Assembly: GCF_009870125.1 (NCBI RefSeq)
Contig: NC_046681.1
Location: forward strand, 29,968,001-30,032,000
From: Drosophila pseudoobscura
Taxonomy: Eukaryota; Arthropoda; Insecta; Diptera; Drosophilidae
Direction of reading: 5' to 3'
Length of the DNA: 64,000 nucleotides
The translations under genes and the position numbers were made by a program. The notes beneath the pieces are model-generated. The model saw only the letters and a program-made list of their open reading frames with translations, was not told where the DNA came from and did not search any database. Below are positions 37,623 through 49,339 of this stretch, piece after piece (position 1 is the first letter of the stretch; each line of letters begins with the position of its first letter).

Positions 37623-40025
37623 ACTTTTGATTCTTGGCTTGTTATTCTTTTGGTTGAAAGCGTCATTTTTGTGGGCTCTGTTGTTTCTACGTTTATTCCT
37701 AGCCCTGCGTTGGACTCCCGCGACTCCACTCCTCACAGGTCCCTCCCGACCATTGCTTTTGACTGGTTGTTGATGCTTTGCACTGCCCGTTTTTTTGTCA
37801 TATTACTTTTTTTGCTATTTTTTTGAAACCTCAACAGCAGCAGCAGGCCGTCGTTAAAGATTCTGTTTTGTAATTTAAGAAATCATTTACTTTGAGGTCG
37901 AGTTGGGAGATCATCTTCCAAATGGTGGCTGAGGCATAGGGGGAAAGTTTGAAAAATTGCGGAGGAATTTTAAAGGCCAATGCCTATCAAGAAAATATTT
38001 TCTATAAAACAAATATTAAGCTTCCTTATTAAATATTTTTTCCTAGAGTAGCGAATGATATCCCACTGAAGACCTGGTCCAACATTAATTTATTCTTGGC
38101 TCCCCAAAAATATTCATTAATTTCGAAGTGCGTTCAATGAGTTTTTGTGCCGTTCCACTCAAGAACAGGAACGCACACGACTTCGAGAGTTCCAGACTTA
38201 GAGTGAATGGTGCGAGGCCCACGCATCTTGGGGACTTCCTCCTACATGCTACCTGCCACCCCCCTCGAAACCACTCCCTGGCACCCACTTCCCCCCGTGC
38301 CAATCAATTTTACAGCACAATAACTTTTCCTTAATTAATTGCTTGGCCCAGAAAAGAACAAACGCAGCAGCTACAAATTTATTCAAATTTCAAGCTGTTT
38401 CGAATATCGAATATCGTGTATCGCAATATCATTTCGATGCCGAATGTCATTCTTGTACAATAGTTGGTATGCATAGAGTGGAATGAACGCTTGTTGTATT
38501 GTAGTGTTTCAAGGTTACCGAATCTGATTTCATTCGAGCTAGTCTTAGGCCTATAGAGATAGAGCCCGCCCCCAGATCTTTCAGCTTTAACCATATGCAA
38601 ATTATTTGGATTTGTATGCAGTGTTTATACGAACAAGAAAATATTAATGGATCTTGTACTTATTTCCTATCGCAAAGAACGTTGAATGTAAGAATGAAAT
38701 TAAATAGTTGTATTAAAATATCATCGAGATAGAAAAGTAAAAGTTATGAATGGGTGTAGCCATAAAGATTGAATCTCCTTACCCCTCAACGAGTTCGGTT
38801 GCCTCGCACAGAATTTCTATTCAAAAACGAACATCTATTTTGCATAAATGTGCGGCCAGAACTTTTGTTGTTTTCTCATTGTTTTTGTGGGCGACGCACA
38901 TAAATTGAAATTTATGTTTTGCTAATAGCCGCCACTGTATTTATCTGCATAATGAGGGGGCATTAATTGAAAGGCACTTGAAAGTTGTGTACAGGGGGGT
39001 GGGTGCGGTAGCAGCGGCCGTGTTACATCAGTAGTGGGGAGGTGTCAAAGAGAGCCGCCACAGCAGGTGCAGTAGGAGAAGCAAGCAGTAGGAACAGGGA
39101 AATCGACAGCAATCGACAGGAGGTGCAGCAGTGCTTCAAAAATGGGTGCTTCGTTTCTTGATTCTGGATGTCATGATAATTCAATAATGCAAACATTCTT
39201 GTGCATCAGTGTATAAAATGTATACTGTATACTGTATATAGAGCAGCAAAAATTAATGAATGAGCCAGGTCATCGTTGAGAGCAACGAAGAGGGTGTAGC
39301 GACTACTTGCAGAAATCACCGCCTCTGTAGATCTTGCTACGCAGCTTCGCAAAAATGGGGACAAGCTGGCCCTCCGCTCCAAAGAAATGAGAACCAGAGA
39401 TCGGAAGATTAGGGAGCATTAATGAAAGGAAATGCTAGAGCTCTAATGACGCCTACGCGGGCGTCGTCGTCAGCAGCAGCAGCAGCAGCAGCGTTCATGT
39501 CAGCGCTGATTGGTGCACGCCAGCAACAACATTAGCAAGAATAATATAGCGCTACATATACACACACATATAGCACATGTATATAGCAGCACTCATATGT
39601 GTGTGTGTGTGCGAATTTCTAACAGAGTCAATGAACTTTCCTATGCCGCTACCACTGTCCCGTGCACGATGCGGTAACTTTTGTTCCTCCTCTCCCTCTT
39701 ATTTTACGCTCGCGAAATTTCGTTCCGAGCATTATCTTTTTTGAGTACGAATTCGCGAGAGCTTTTTGTTCCTTTTTGTCTGCGGTTCAGAGTGCAATGA
39801 TCGCTGTGACAGCAGCACAGCAACGACGATCCACATAAATCAAAATTTGGCACCGAGAGCGTGGGAGGAAATTAATTTGCTTTAATTGGAACCACGAAAA
39901 GCTAATAATAAACGATATTAAGACTAAATTTGTATAAAAATAAGTATGATCGATCTACAAACTATAAAGGAAAACTAAACTCAAATAAGAATCATTGCTA
40001 AAAGTGATAGTGTTTCTGGGGCTTG

Positions 40026-40054
40026 ATCTCTCTCTCTCTCTCTCTCTCTCTCTT
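40026..40054. repeat. (CT)n microsatellite
   Basis: A nearly pure CT dinucleotide tract of about 29 bp on the plus strand (GAGA on the minus strand). Confidence 0.85.
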
Positions 40055-40432
40055 GCTTGTAAATCAACTTTCTTTGGGTTTTTTCTTTTAAATATTTTGT
40101 CAGCTTTTGCTTTTTTATTTTTCATGGCACAAACGTGCCGAAAATTAAAAAAAAATGGAAAAACAACAAACAAATTAAAAATACACGTTTAGCAGACAAA
40201 AATACATGTGTATCATACACGAATACTATATAGTGGGGGATATAGTTTGAAATGTGTGTGCGTGAGAAAAGTAAAATTAGAATTTATGTGCGTACGGCGC
40301 GAATGGCTAATCATAACAAAGAACCCAAGTAAAAGTTGTTTTCTATCTTCTTCTCGCTCACTTTTCTCTGCCTCTCTCTCTATCCCACTGTTTTCTACCC
40401 TTCTTGCCGTTTCTTTGCTACCTCAACATAAG

Positions 40433-40561
40433 ATTATGGGGCCGCCAGCCTTCATGGCCATTCAAGGTCAGGGCGAGAACTTGTCAAACATTAAATCATT
40501 TTTCAATACTCATAAATGTCGATCAGCTGCAGCTGAAGCAGCTACTCAAATGATGCAATAA
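40433..40561 (+). CDS. Probable terminal coding exon of an unidentified plus-strand gene
   Basis: The frame IMGPPAFMAIQGQGENLSNI...SAAAEAATQMMQ ends in TAA at 40559-40561. A long polypyrimidine tract (about 40340-40425) and an AG at 40431-40432 precede it, and AATAAA lies at 40609-40614, 50 bp after the stop. Together these make a standard last exon: 42 codons, phase 0, with codon use typical of real fly genes (GCC, CAG, GGC, GAG mixed with AT-ending codons). An ATG at 40436 could alternatively start a 41-residue protein. The residues suggest an amphipathic Ala/Glu/Gln-rich tail. I do not recognise the protein. Its upstream exons are not identified in this window, which fits a gene with very large introns occupying the 17-40 kb region or beginning farther away. 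Confidence 0.5.
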   Translation: MMGPPAFMAIQGQGENLSNIKSFFNTHKCRSAAAEAATQMMQ

Positions 40562-40608
40562 ATTCCGAAAAATATGGGGAAACACTCGATTTTTTTTTTT
40601 ATAATCAA

Positions 40609-40614
40609 AATAAA
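40609..40614 (+). terminator. Poly(A) signal AATAAA after the 40.4 kb exon
   Basis: AATAAA is followed within about 30 bp by a GT-rich segment (GTTCGCAGTGTGTGCC). This is the usual arrangement of cleavage signals. Confidence 0.5.
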
Positions 40615-41445
40615 ACTATAAAATGGGATATAAATGTTCGCAGTGTGTGCCAAAAATTGTGTTTCTTTTGATGAGTAGATTAGACAGATCATCTGTATGA
40701 TGTGCGTACATATTTATAATTAGATTAATGGGATTAGTTTATGTTATATCTTATCTGGAACAGTTTGCATATACAAAGTATCCACTTTGGATCGACCATA
40801 GGGATAATCTCTTGCGGCTTTTGTTGACATGACAGGATACTAGCTTGAGCCGGACTTATGTCTGTACATATTTTATGGATCCAAACGATCGTTGATCTGC
40901 TCCTAGGTACCGCTTTACCGTATGCAAAACTGAACTCATCTAATCAAATGATATAAAAAAGTCTTGTCTTTAAAAAGATCCCGACAAACACGCATATTAA
41001 TTTCATATTTCGTAGACATATTTCTATACATTTTTTTATGGTTATTCTATCTGTTCATCCAAGCCATTCCCCTCATCTAGCACCGCTTCTATCTCGTCTA
41101 TTCTTCGTCGTGTTCTGTTCATTTTACTGTGTGTGTTTCTTTCAAATGCAAAAAACTTGTTCAGCTTGGACTTTGATGAATCGCCATCGTTTGGGCAGTG
41201 CGTTCGTTGGCCACATAGCCCGTAGCCCATAGAGTATAGCCTATTATTCATGCTAAACAGCCCCCATACTGCCCTCATCCAACCCGCCAATCCCACATTC
41301 GCTTCAGTCCATCCCACATGTCTTGCTGCGAATTAGAATTTAGACAGGCCGAAAACAAAAGTCGCACAAAGCAAAGTGCAGAGTGCGTGCTGAGAAGGCA
41401 GCAGCAATAAAAAAACCGAAGTCGGAAAGAGTTGGGGAAGCTTCT

Positions 41446-41478
41446 GTATACATATGTATGTATGTATGTATGTATGTG
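41446..41478. repeat. (TATG)n microsatellite
   Basis: Tandem TATG tetranucleotides start with the palindrome ACATATGTA. It is one of many such tracts in the window. Confidence 0.85.
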
Positions 41479-41939
41479 ATTTTCTTGTAAAGATGTAAGA
41501 ACAAGTCAAGAAATATAGTAATCACTAGCCTAGGAACTCCGTTAACTGAAACTCAAAGGCCTTGAACTGTAACTATTACCTGTATTATCATTTGACTGTA
41601 TATCTGATCAAACTTATGTATTGATTGAAGTGTAAATATTTATTTTCTAACATTAATTGCTCTCAAAAGCGTGCTATAATAATTTTCCCGCTTACAAACT
41701 CTCCTCGAAGTTCTACATAGCGGGTGCCCACTGTCCAACCGGCCTGGCGTCGCCAAAATGCGTGTATTGCATCATCAAATTTAGAAAAACAAATTCCACA
41801 CAAAAAAAAAACGCACGCACACTCACGCACTCTCTCTCAATCGCACACAAACGAGCGTGGCTGCTTCTGCTTGCGCTCGTTCTACTGCTGTTCGTTTCTG
41901 CTGGGCGCTGCTACCGCCTCTGCTTCGCCTGCTTGTACT

Positions 41940-42240
41940 GCTTCAGTTGCTCTTCTCTGCTACTGCTGTTCTCTGCTTAAACTGCTTTTCCTGTTCTTCT
42001 CTGCCGCTCGCTGCTGTTCTTCTCTGTCGCTGCTGTTCTTCTCTACCGATCGCTGCTGTTCTTCTCTGCCGTTGCTGCTAAAACTGCTTTTGCTGCTGTT
42101 CTTCTCTGCTCTTGTTGCTGCTCCTCTTGCGCTGACTGCTTTTACTGCTTTTACTGCGCCTGTTCTCTGCTTCAAATGCTTGTGTGGCTCTTTAACTGCT
42201 GCTGTTCTTCTCTGTTCTCTTCCACTGCTTCTGATGCTTG
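41940..42240. repeat. Degenerate minisatellite, unit about 18-20 bp (CTGCTGTTCTTCTCTGCC)
   Basis: At least six recognisable units of GCTGCTGTTCTTCTCTGCCG or close variants occur, interspersed with CTGCTTTTACTGC-type units. The plus strand is pyrimidine-rich and stop-poor, which creates overlapping open frames rich in Cys, Leu and Ser that I do not regard as genes. Confidence 0.75.
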
Positions 42241-45200
42241 TGCTATGCGTGTGTTTGTGCGCGTGTAGCGTATTTATGCTGATCATGGACTGCTTGTGGA
42301 ATTTTTTCTATACATTTGGCACCAATACCGAGGCATACTGCCGCTCTTAATTGTCGTTGCTGTTGCGTTGCGTTGCGTCGTCTACTACTACCTTTTTTGC
42401 GGCTCTTTTTGATTGTTGCTGTTGCCATATCATATTTTTTTTTGATTTTAGCATTAGAAAGTGCAATAACCTCGGAGCGAAATTTCGGGGCGCGAACAGT
42501 CAGCGCCTGACATTCGTGGTCCGACCAAGTGCTTTGTTTTGAGCTAATCTCATATTTTGCCTGTGCAGCGTACGTTGCGTATGAGCAATAATCTGTACGC
42601 ACTTCTCCAAAAAACACCGTGAGTGGCAAAAATTAGTGGTCTAATATTGTAAGTATAGGAAAGGAGAATCTGGCTTTGTATAAAATATGGCAGCTGTATT
42701 ATTTTTGATAAAGAAACATAAATTCCAATCAAAGATTGATCCACATGTCGTATGTGCTATTTCCTATGAAATTTGTTTAGTCATAATCACTCATACGCCT
42801 TTTGCAATAATTATATCCATTGAAAATACATTCAAAATAGTTAAAGCCCATATGATTTCTCCCATTCCCAACTAAAATTATTCTGTAAATACAACTCGGT
42901 GGCAATAAACGCATAGAGCAACGCAATTTTTCTGGCAAACGAGCATGAGCTCACTCTGCGCGATTCATTTTGGACAGCATTCAACATGACGCAGTCACAT
43001 GATGCCCGAAAAACAGTTCCCCATCTGTCATTTCAAGCCCACAATTCCACTTCATTCCCATGCAGATACATAGATCTGGGTATGTGTGTTGTGTTGCTGC
43101 TAGCCCTAACCATTCCCGACATTTGCACTCCACAAAAGAATCGCCAGAAAAAAAGGCACAAATCAGAAATCCCGCTCCGTGAAGCGGAGTTGTTTACGAA
43201 AGTGCGTGTGAAGGCGAGCAATGAGAATTATTCCAGTAAACAACAACTATGAGTATTGGAGGGGAACAGAGAAGGAAGGCTTTGGCTTGCCTCAGCTACC
43301 TGCAGCGTCCCACACACACACACACACCCCTAGAGAGACAGAGGCAGCGACGCACATAGACAAACTACCTGTCATTATTATTTGTGCCTTCGCTGGCATA
43401 CATACCTTGTAAGCCCAGAGCTTAGGGGTATGTTGGTCTCTCTGGAAGTCTGTAAGGGGGAAACCTCTAAAATTATGATTGATCTCTTCTAACTTTTAAT
43501 GTAGTAGAGACTTCTCAGAGTCCAAGGCTTTAACTTAAATCGTTACTCTCTCAATTCAATTGAATACGTTTTTGGGTATCCTCGTGCTCGTAGTACCCTC
43601 CTCTGAAAAACTTCTCTATTTATTATAGTTTCCCCTCTATTTCGATTGTCTTTGGCTCTCTTCCTGCTGCTCTATGACATTCTGCTGTGGACGTTCTCGA
43701 TGTTTCTGTTGCCTCTCCACGCACTGCGACTCAAGAATCGAAAATGCGAAAAAGCTCAATTAAGAATGATATTGTGGCTATTGTTGTTGTTGTTGTTGGT
43801 ATTCTCCCTGGTGCTGCTGTTGCTGTTGCTGCGAATCTCAACAACAAAATTAAAATAAAAGCGTATAAAAAACTGAAATTGCCTCTATCGCATTTTTCAA
43901 AGTCAGTAACCCTCTAACCTTGAATATTGTTCTATGCTGGCCGACCGACCCGAGGCTATAGTGCGTGTGATCCGTGATCTATGTGAGTGTGTGCGTGAGT
44001 GTGGAACGATGTGCTCCTCGTATGTATGTGTGCGTTGCTGTTGGTGTTTTGATAATGGAACGCAGCAGGGTGCTTCATACATACACACATGCATAGGTAC
44101 ATAGATATAGCCATAATATTACTTATAGGCATACGCAGATACTGTACATATGTACATATGTATGTAGTATGTAGACTCGTCCAAGCATATGCTGTGTCTA
44201 TCCATTATGTTTTGAATGGATTTCTATATCCGTCAGTCTTCAGGTTGCAAGTGCGTAATGATTAATATTAGCAGATTGCTCGTATAAGCAAAGCATCATT
44301 AATTTGTCAAAATTATCATAGCTAAAAATAATTAGAAATACATATTCAGCTTTATAATTGACTCGTAAGACAGCTTGACAATGAATTGAATGAATACATA
44401 GATTTTTGGGACGGAAATCTACTTTCTAAAGACCTATTGAGGCAGGTCTAAAAGGTTAAACGAAACCTCGCTTATATATCTATAACTAAGGATAATCCAC
44501 CTGGACCCTAAAGGACATTCAACGAAACACCATCTGAGGCTGACTAATGACAGAAGAAAGTTTTTTTTTAATACAAAATGATTAAAGTAATCCTAAGATG
44601 ACAGTTCTGGCTATTGATTAAAGATTTGGTTGGCTTTATTTTCCATTAAACGTCCACTAATTGCAATAAAGACTGACTTTCTGGATACCATAAGTAAAGC
44701 ATAATATTTTTTTTTTGGTTCTAATTTGTGCCTTTCGAAAATTGTATTCAGAAATTGATTATTTCTTTTCCAAAATACTCATATTGGGCTCATATTTCTT
44801 GTTCTCTGCATTAATAATTGAGTTCCATTGTGCAAGTGCGTATGATTAATATTTATTTCGAAATTCGGAATACCTCTACATCTGTCTGTGCCTATGCCTA
44901 TTCCTCCATGCCTATTTGTGCATATATTCGTACATGTATATGTATGTACGTATGACTATATCTTCTAACGAGTTTTAGTTAGACTTTGTTTTTGCTTTGG
45001 TTTTTTATAATATGTATTTCCGCTTCTGCTAATGACAGCCGATGGATGCTAAGTTGTATTTTTTTGGTTTTTCATTACAGTGTGCAAAGTGCGTAAGCTG
45101 CATGACAGACAGACAGAGACCACAATAGAGTGACAAAAAGAGAGAGAGTATATCTAAATGCGTGTCTCGAATGACAGCTGTCAAATGTTTTGGTAAGTTT

Positions 45201-47949
45201 TTACTCGTTTTATTTCTGCCTTTGGCCATTTGATTAATGTTTTTTCCGTTTTCATTTCGGTCTCTTTTTTTAATTTTGCAATAACTTTGTATTTTTTGTA
45301 TATTTTTTAAGAGTGAGCTGCCCAAATGGCAGACCAAGTGACAAAATATTTTGAAAAAGAGGAAAGTGGGATTGGGGGAAAGATTCTGTCTGCTGGGTGG
45401 TCTCTGATCTTGGCCTGCTTTGGAACTTTTTTCGAAAAGTGCGTGTGATTTATTGGGAAGGAACTGTCCTAAGATAACAGCTTCAGACAAATGCGAATAG
45501 AATGCCAAAATGAAGAGATATTTTGCAGTCATTTTTCTGTGGGACCTGGTTTTATATTCTTATATATATTGTAAATAGGTATGAAATACCACCTTGGTTC
45601 AACTTTAAGGATTGCATTTCATTCTCAACTTATTGAAGTTTTCTTTTGATTTGTGGAAAGTACAGTGCTCCCTTGGGAGCTGTTGATCGGTCAATAGATC
45701 GGCAAACTGCTGCCATCACAGAACGAGAATATAAATAGCCTTTTGTCCCAACAATTATTTAACAATAATGTGAGCGAAATTGGAAAAGCTTAGCTAATAG
45801 CTACAAATCATAAAGTAAGTAGGGGTACTTGCAGCATAAGCATAAATCAAACATTCACTCATTCCGCTCTCTCATTTGCATACTCATACACTCATTAACA
45901 TACCCACACACTCATTCACTCTCTCATTAATACACGTGTCTCGTGTGTGTGTGTGTGTGTTTCTGGTAATGGAAAATCAGAGCTGGGCGTGCCGAAAGTC
46001 GCGGAATGAATAGGGAATGGAATTGGACACAGAGAGGGGTGAGGGTAAGGTAACCATCTCACTAATGCTCGAGGACGAAGCGTGGGTGGAATTACACACA
46101 TAATAACCACCAGATATATGCACGACAATTTCATAAAATTTAATTACACATTCACACTTGCCGTAGGTTTTTTTTTGTATTCTGCCGAGACATTTTTGTA
46201 GGTGTGACAAGCACGCGATTTTCGTTTTGTCTTTTATTTTCTCTCATTTTTGAGCTTCTGTTGCGGCTACTCCATTTTGACTTTGATTTGTTGAGCTTCA
46301 ACATTAAATGGTGACAAATATAGAGGGGTTCCTGCATACATATATGTATATCCATGTGCGTGGGCAGATTTCTTTCCTCTCTGTGGAGGGACGTTCGTGC
46401 CTTGGCCTGGTAAAGTGCATAGCTTAGGCTTTGGCTTTTGTTTGCAACTTAATTACGGCCAGGCCACACTAATTACGGGGCGAGTGTCTCGCTGAGTTAT
46501 GCCATTTTGATTTGGAGTTGACAGACAGCTTTGATGGGAAGGTTGGGGGTGTGAAGAAATCGGAATAACTCTCCGAAAAGGAGGCCTCTAAACTAGTCGA
46601 GATTGCAAGGAAGTATCAGGCAGATAAGCGACTCGCTTAATCTTTTCAGAAGCGTTTTATTCATAAAGATACGATATCCTCTGTTAGCACTGTTCACTCG
46701 TATTTATGGGTACGTTTTACAAGTTCAATTTACAGAACTCCCTTCAACGCATATTCACTCTATATAACTATCTATAACTTAGAAATTGAACCACAAACCC
46801 TCAACAAAAACTAACCTTGCAATAAAAAAAAAACAAAAAAATAGTTGTAATATGACTTCATTGATGTTTGGGCTGCAAGTTGTTTCTTAATTTATGTTTT
46901 TGGTTGTGTATGCTGCGTGCTGTTTTGTTTGTTGGCTTTGTGTTTGTTTGGAAGTCGATGTAAACTCCGCAGCAGCAGAACGAAAAACGAGCAACGAATC
47001 GACAATCTACGACTGTCTGACCTTCAAAACCACGACACTCACTCACACCAACACTCGAGCAGCGCTCTTTTAAGGGCCTCAGTCTCTCTCTTTCTTTCTC
47101 TCTCATGCCCTTCAAAGCGAACCTCACCAACACCACCTCAACGAAAATCATCAACAGCAGCCATCAACAATTCAACAATCGACATCGCTGGTGTTGCTAT
47201 TGCGCCGCTATCAATGCGTATATCAATTAAATTTTGTTGGTATTTGTATATGTTTGCATTGTTGTTGCTTGTGGGAGACGGAGACCTTAGCCCTTCCATA
47301 AAGTTTTGCTTGTGTGCCCTGCTCATTTCCGCACTCGGCTACGAACAAGTTTTCGAACACGCTGTGTTTCTTGTCTGAGATTAGAGCCGCTGAAAAATTA
47401 TCAAACATAATTTAATAATTTTCAATGTTTTTTTTTGTACAAATAAATGCATAACAAAGAAACCGTTGAACTTGCCAAGGGCACAAGCAAGATGGGGAGC
47501 AACCGAAGCTGATAAATGATATTTAAGCGGAGATCGTTATTCCCTTTGCTAGCTATTGGATTTCAGTACAGTACCCGTGCCTTCTACAGAAAAAGGGCCG
47601 GGAGAATAATAAGAGAATCTCGGATGCTGTGCTATACACAATATATAATGATTATAGGTTATCGAGTAATCGACTTCCAAAATCAGCGAGACTTTAAAGA
47701 AAAGCTCATCACACACAAGCCTGCAGAGCCTCTGATAGATATCAGTTCACTAGACTAAAGTCTGTTCAACTTTCAATGTCATCCATAGAACTAGGCAACA
47801 AAATCGAATTTCTTTCTTACTCAACGAATTATGTATTTGGATAAAATTAAACGCTCCACGAATTTGATGCATTTTGATTGGATTGGCATACAAAGATACG
47901 GGTTTCCCAAAAGTTATTCCCTACAATGACGCACAGGTCTCAAAACAAA

Positions 47950-48605
47950 AACGTAGCCTGCAACCGCAACTGAGACTCCGATTGAGACTGCACTGCTGCT
48001 GAATGTTCCCAAAAGATGGCCCACCAGAAGATCGTCGAGATGCGAAAGAAGATCTTGCTACTGGTCCAGGGCCCAGTCCCAGTCCCAGTCTTAGGAGAAG
48101 CAGTCGCCAGCACAGCCCGTCAATCGCCGACACACCACAGAAATCACCAGCTCCTCGATGGGTGCTATACGAGCGCCCAGCGTGGACGGCCAAGTACTTT
48201 GGCGTCCAGGAGACCTTCAAGTCCACAACTACCGTGATCAAGACGCAGTCGATGCCGCTACGAATTTTGACCATGGCGGAGGCCACCAACGAGCATGTGC
48301 GTCAGCCGGGGACGACATTCCTCACGCAGAAGCGTCGCGAGATGCTGAAGCGCATGCGTCCCATCTCCCTGGACACCTACACGAGCAGCTCCATCAGTCC
48401 CACAGCGATGCCCAGTCCCCAGCGAGCGCATTCGCCCAGCAATCGTGCAAAGGCCACCATCTTCAGCTTCGAGGACATTGAGGTCACGCCCCAAGAGCTA
48501 AATGCCGCCGGCAAGGACTTCAAGCGTCTGTGCGTCGAGATATTGGACTGAAAAATTGTTAAATTTTGGCCAAGTATTCATAATTCTCCCAATTTTTCCC
48601 CAATT
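47950..48605 (+). repeat. Cassette copy A of the duplicated chimeric unit
   Basis: This copy is nearly identical to 49340-50234 (copy B) except that it lacks a 236-bp block present in B at about 49388-49623. The left part is a CGACTGAGACTCCGA-type run. The right part is the plus-strand coding fragment described separately. Homology ends within CCCAATTTTTCCCCAATT. After that point copy A continues into ordinary sequence, while copy B meets a LINE 3' end. Confidence 0.8.
48003..48551 (+). CDS. Gene-fragment ORF, copy A (182 codons, unidentified)
   Basis: This intact plus-strand frame runs from ATG at 48003 to TGA at 48551. From about residue 30 it has a protein-like sequence with Ser/Pro-rich stretches: RQHSPSIADTPQKSPAPRW, LYERPAWTAKYFGVQETFKS, QKRREMLKRM, ISLDTYTSSSIS and FSFEDIEVTPQELNAAGKDF. 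It ends LCVEILD. GC-ending codons dominate, unlike the AT-rich flanks, so this is derived from a real exon. The many Ser/Pro motifs suggest a phosphorylated, disordered C-terminal region. I cannot name the parent gene. It is most likely a transposed fragment rather than a full gene: no promoter is seen, and its first residues lie in a fusion junction. Confidence 0.45.
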   Translation: MFPKDGPPEDRRDAKEDLATGPGPSPSPSLRRSSRQHSPSIADTPQKSPAPRWVLYERPAWTAKYFGVQETFKSTTTVIKTQSMPLRILTMAEATNEHVRQPGTTFLTQKRREMLKRMRPISLDTYTSSSISPTAMPSPQRAHSPSNRAKATIFSFEDIEVTPQELNAAGKDFKRLCVEILD

Positions 48606-49090
48606 CCGCAATCCCCAATCGAAATTCAGCCTTTACCCCTTTTTTTTGCTCTCTCTGCATGTGTGTGTGCGTGTGTGCGTGTGTGGATTGTAGCGCCTCA
48701 ATGAAACCCTGCTGTGTTTGTAGCGGCGGCGCTCAACAACTAGAGGAGTGGGGTGTAATTAGCATATGGTGCAAGGATTCTCTTTCGCTTACTTCTTATA
48801 TACTTCTTATACTTACTTCTGCTATATCGCATACTGGTTCTTGTGGGAGCTCTTCCATAATCGCCTCGCTGTCCTCTAATTTGGAAAACGAGCTTAAGCA
48901 GCGGCAGAAACTGCAAGTGTCCGAGTGTATTTCGTCACGGTTCTAAAAAATTTGTCTATCTCTCAGTGTTAAATGTAAGCACGAAAAATATAAAAAGTGG
49001 AGCTCCCAAACGTAGGGGAAGGAGTCGTAAGTCTAACTGAAATGTATTAAAAGGGATAGACTGACATTTGGCAGATATTCCTGTGCCATC
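48606..49090. other. Spacer between cassette copies with a second coding-like scrap
   Basis: After a GT-rich run (48660-48685) the plus strand reads SSSIIASLSSNLENELKQRQ, then KLQVSECISSRF and a stop near 48946. This is a short coiled-coil-like, complex stretch that could be another captured exon fragment. The rest is AT-rich and shows nothing further. Confidence 0.3.
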
Positions 49091-49227
49091 TATGAGTGTG
49101 ACTGATGTTCAATGGCAGCTTCACTTTCGTCGGACATTTTCCAATTATGATCCGAATGTTTTTATTTCCTTAAAATATTCCGCTCTAAATCAAAAAACAA
49201 TTTTTTTCATAATTTCCCTGAGAGTGC
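49091..49227 (+). repeat. Flanking direct repeat, left copy
   Basis: This 137-bp sequence (TATGAGTGTGACTGATGTTC ... CCCTGAGAGTGC) recurs at 51072-51233 in the same orientation with few mismatches. The two copies bracket cassette B plus the LINE fragment. Confidence 0.8.
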
Positions 49228-49339
49228 TCGTTGACAGGATGTTGTTGCTGTTGCTCTTATCGCTAGGTACTGGCAGAGGATGATAAGATTTTGGCAAGGA
49301 CCTGGTATTCTAACTAAACTAAGGGTGCGTAATGCGCTA

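Larger units (their letters stand above)
29931..40432. other. Gene-less region before the 40.4 kb exon
   Basis: No gene is supported. Repeats include TATG tetranucleotides (30751-30779), a GAAGCA hexamer-like run (about 31870-31925), a TTTGGC/CTCTGG run (37577-37622), a short CAG tract (39468-39490) and (CT)n at 40026-40054. A compact GC-containing patch at 39640-39840 (with GTCTGCGGTTCAGAGTGC) looks promoter-like, but I cannot tie it to a transcript. Open frames at 33.5, 35.6 and 37.3-37.7 kb are judged chance or repeat-driven. Confidence 0.45.
40615..47949. other. Gene-less region with minisatellite and AT-rich spacer
   Basis: No gene is supported. It contains TATG repeats at 41446-41478 and 44139-44170, the CTGCTGTTCTTCTCTG minisatellite (41940-42240), a CA run at 43310-43327 and GT runs at 45942-45960. 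Five copies of the octamer AAGTGCGT lie between 43.2 and 45.5 kb on the plus strand. A 167-residue minus-strand open frame at 45029-45532 has no recognisable features and is judged chance. Confidence 0.45.

Noticed and set aside
37250..37729. 159-codon minus-strand frame with a hydrophobic stretch, resembling a type II membrane protein
   Set aside because: Its middle (Ala-Arg/Ala-Lys run) is produced by the GGCTCT/GGCTTT hexamer repeat, the other half is low in coding character, and overlapping frames are equally open.
40208..40435. Upstream extension of the 40.4 kb frame to an ATG at 40208
   Set aside because: This part runs through a polypyrimidine tract typical of a 3' splice site; only the part after the AG at 40432 looks coding.
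41657..42350. Overlapping Cys/Leu/Ser-rich open frames, up to 208 codons
   Set aside because: They are explained by the CTGCTGTTCTTCTCTG minisatellite, which lacks stops in several frames.
45029..45532. 167-codon minus-strand open frame
   Set aside because: There are no recognisable motifs, the codon use is AT-driven and it lies in spacer DNA with GA repeats. It was judged chance.
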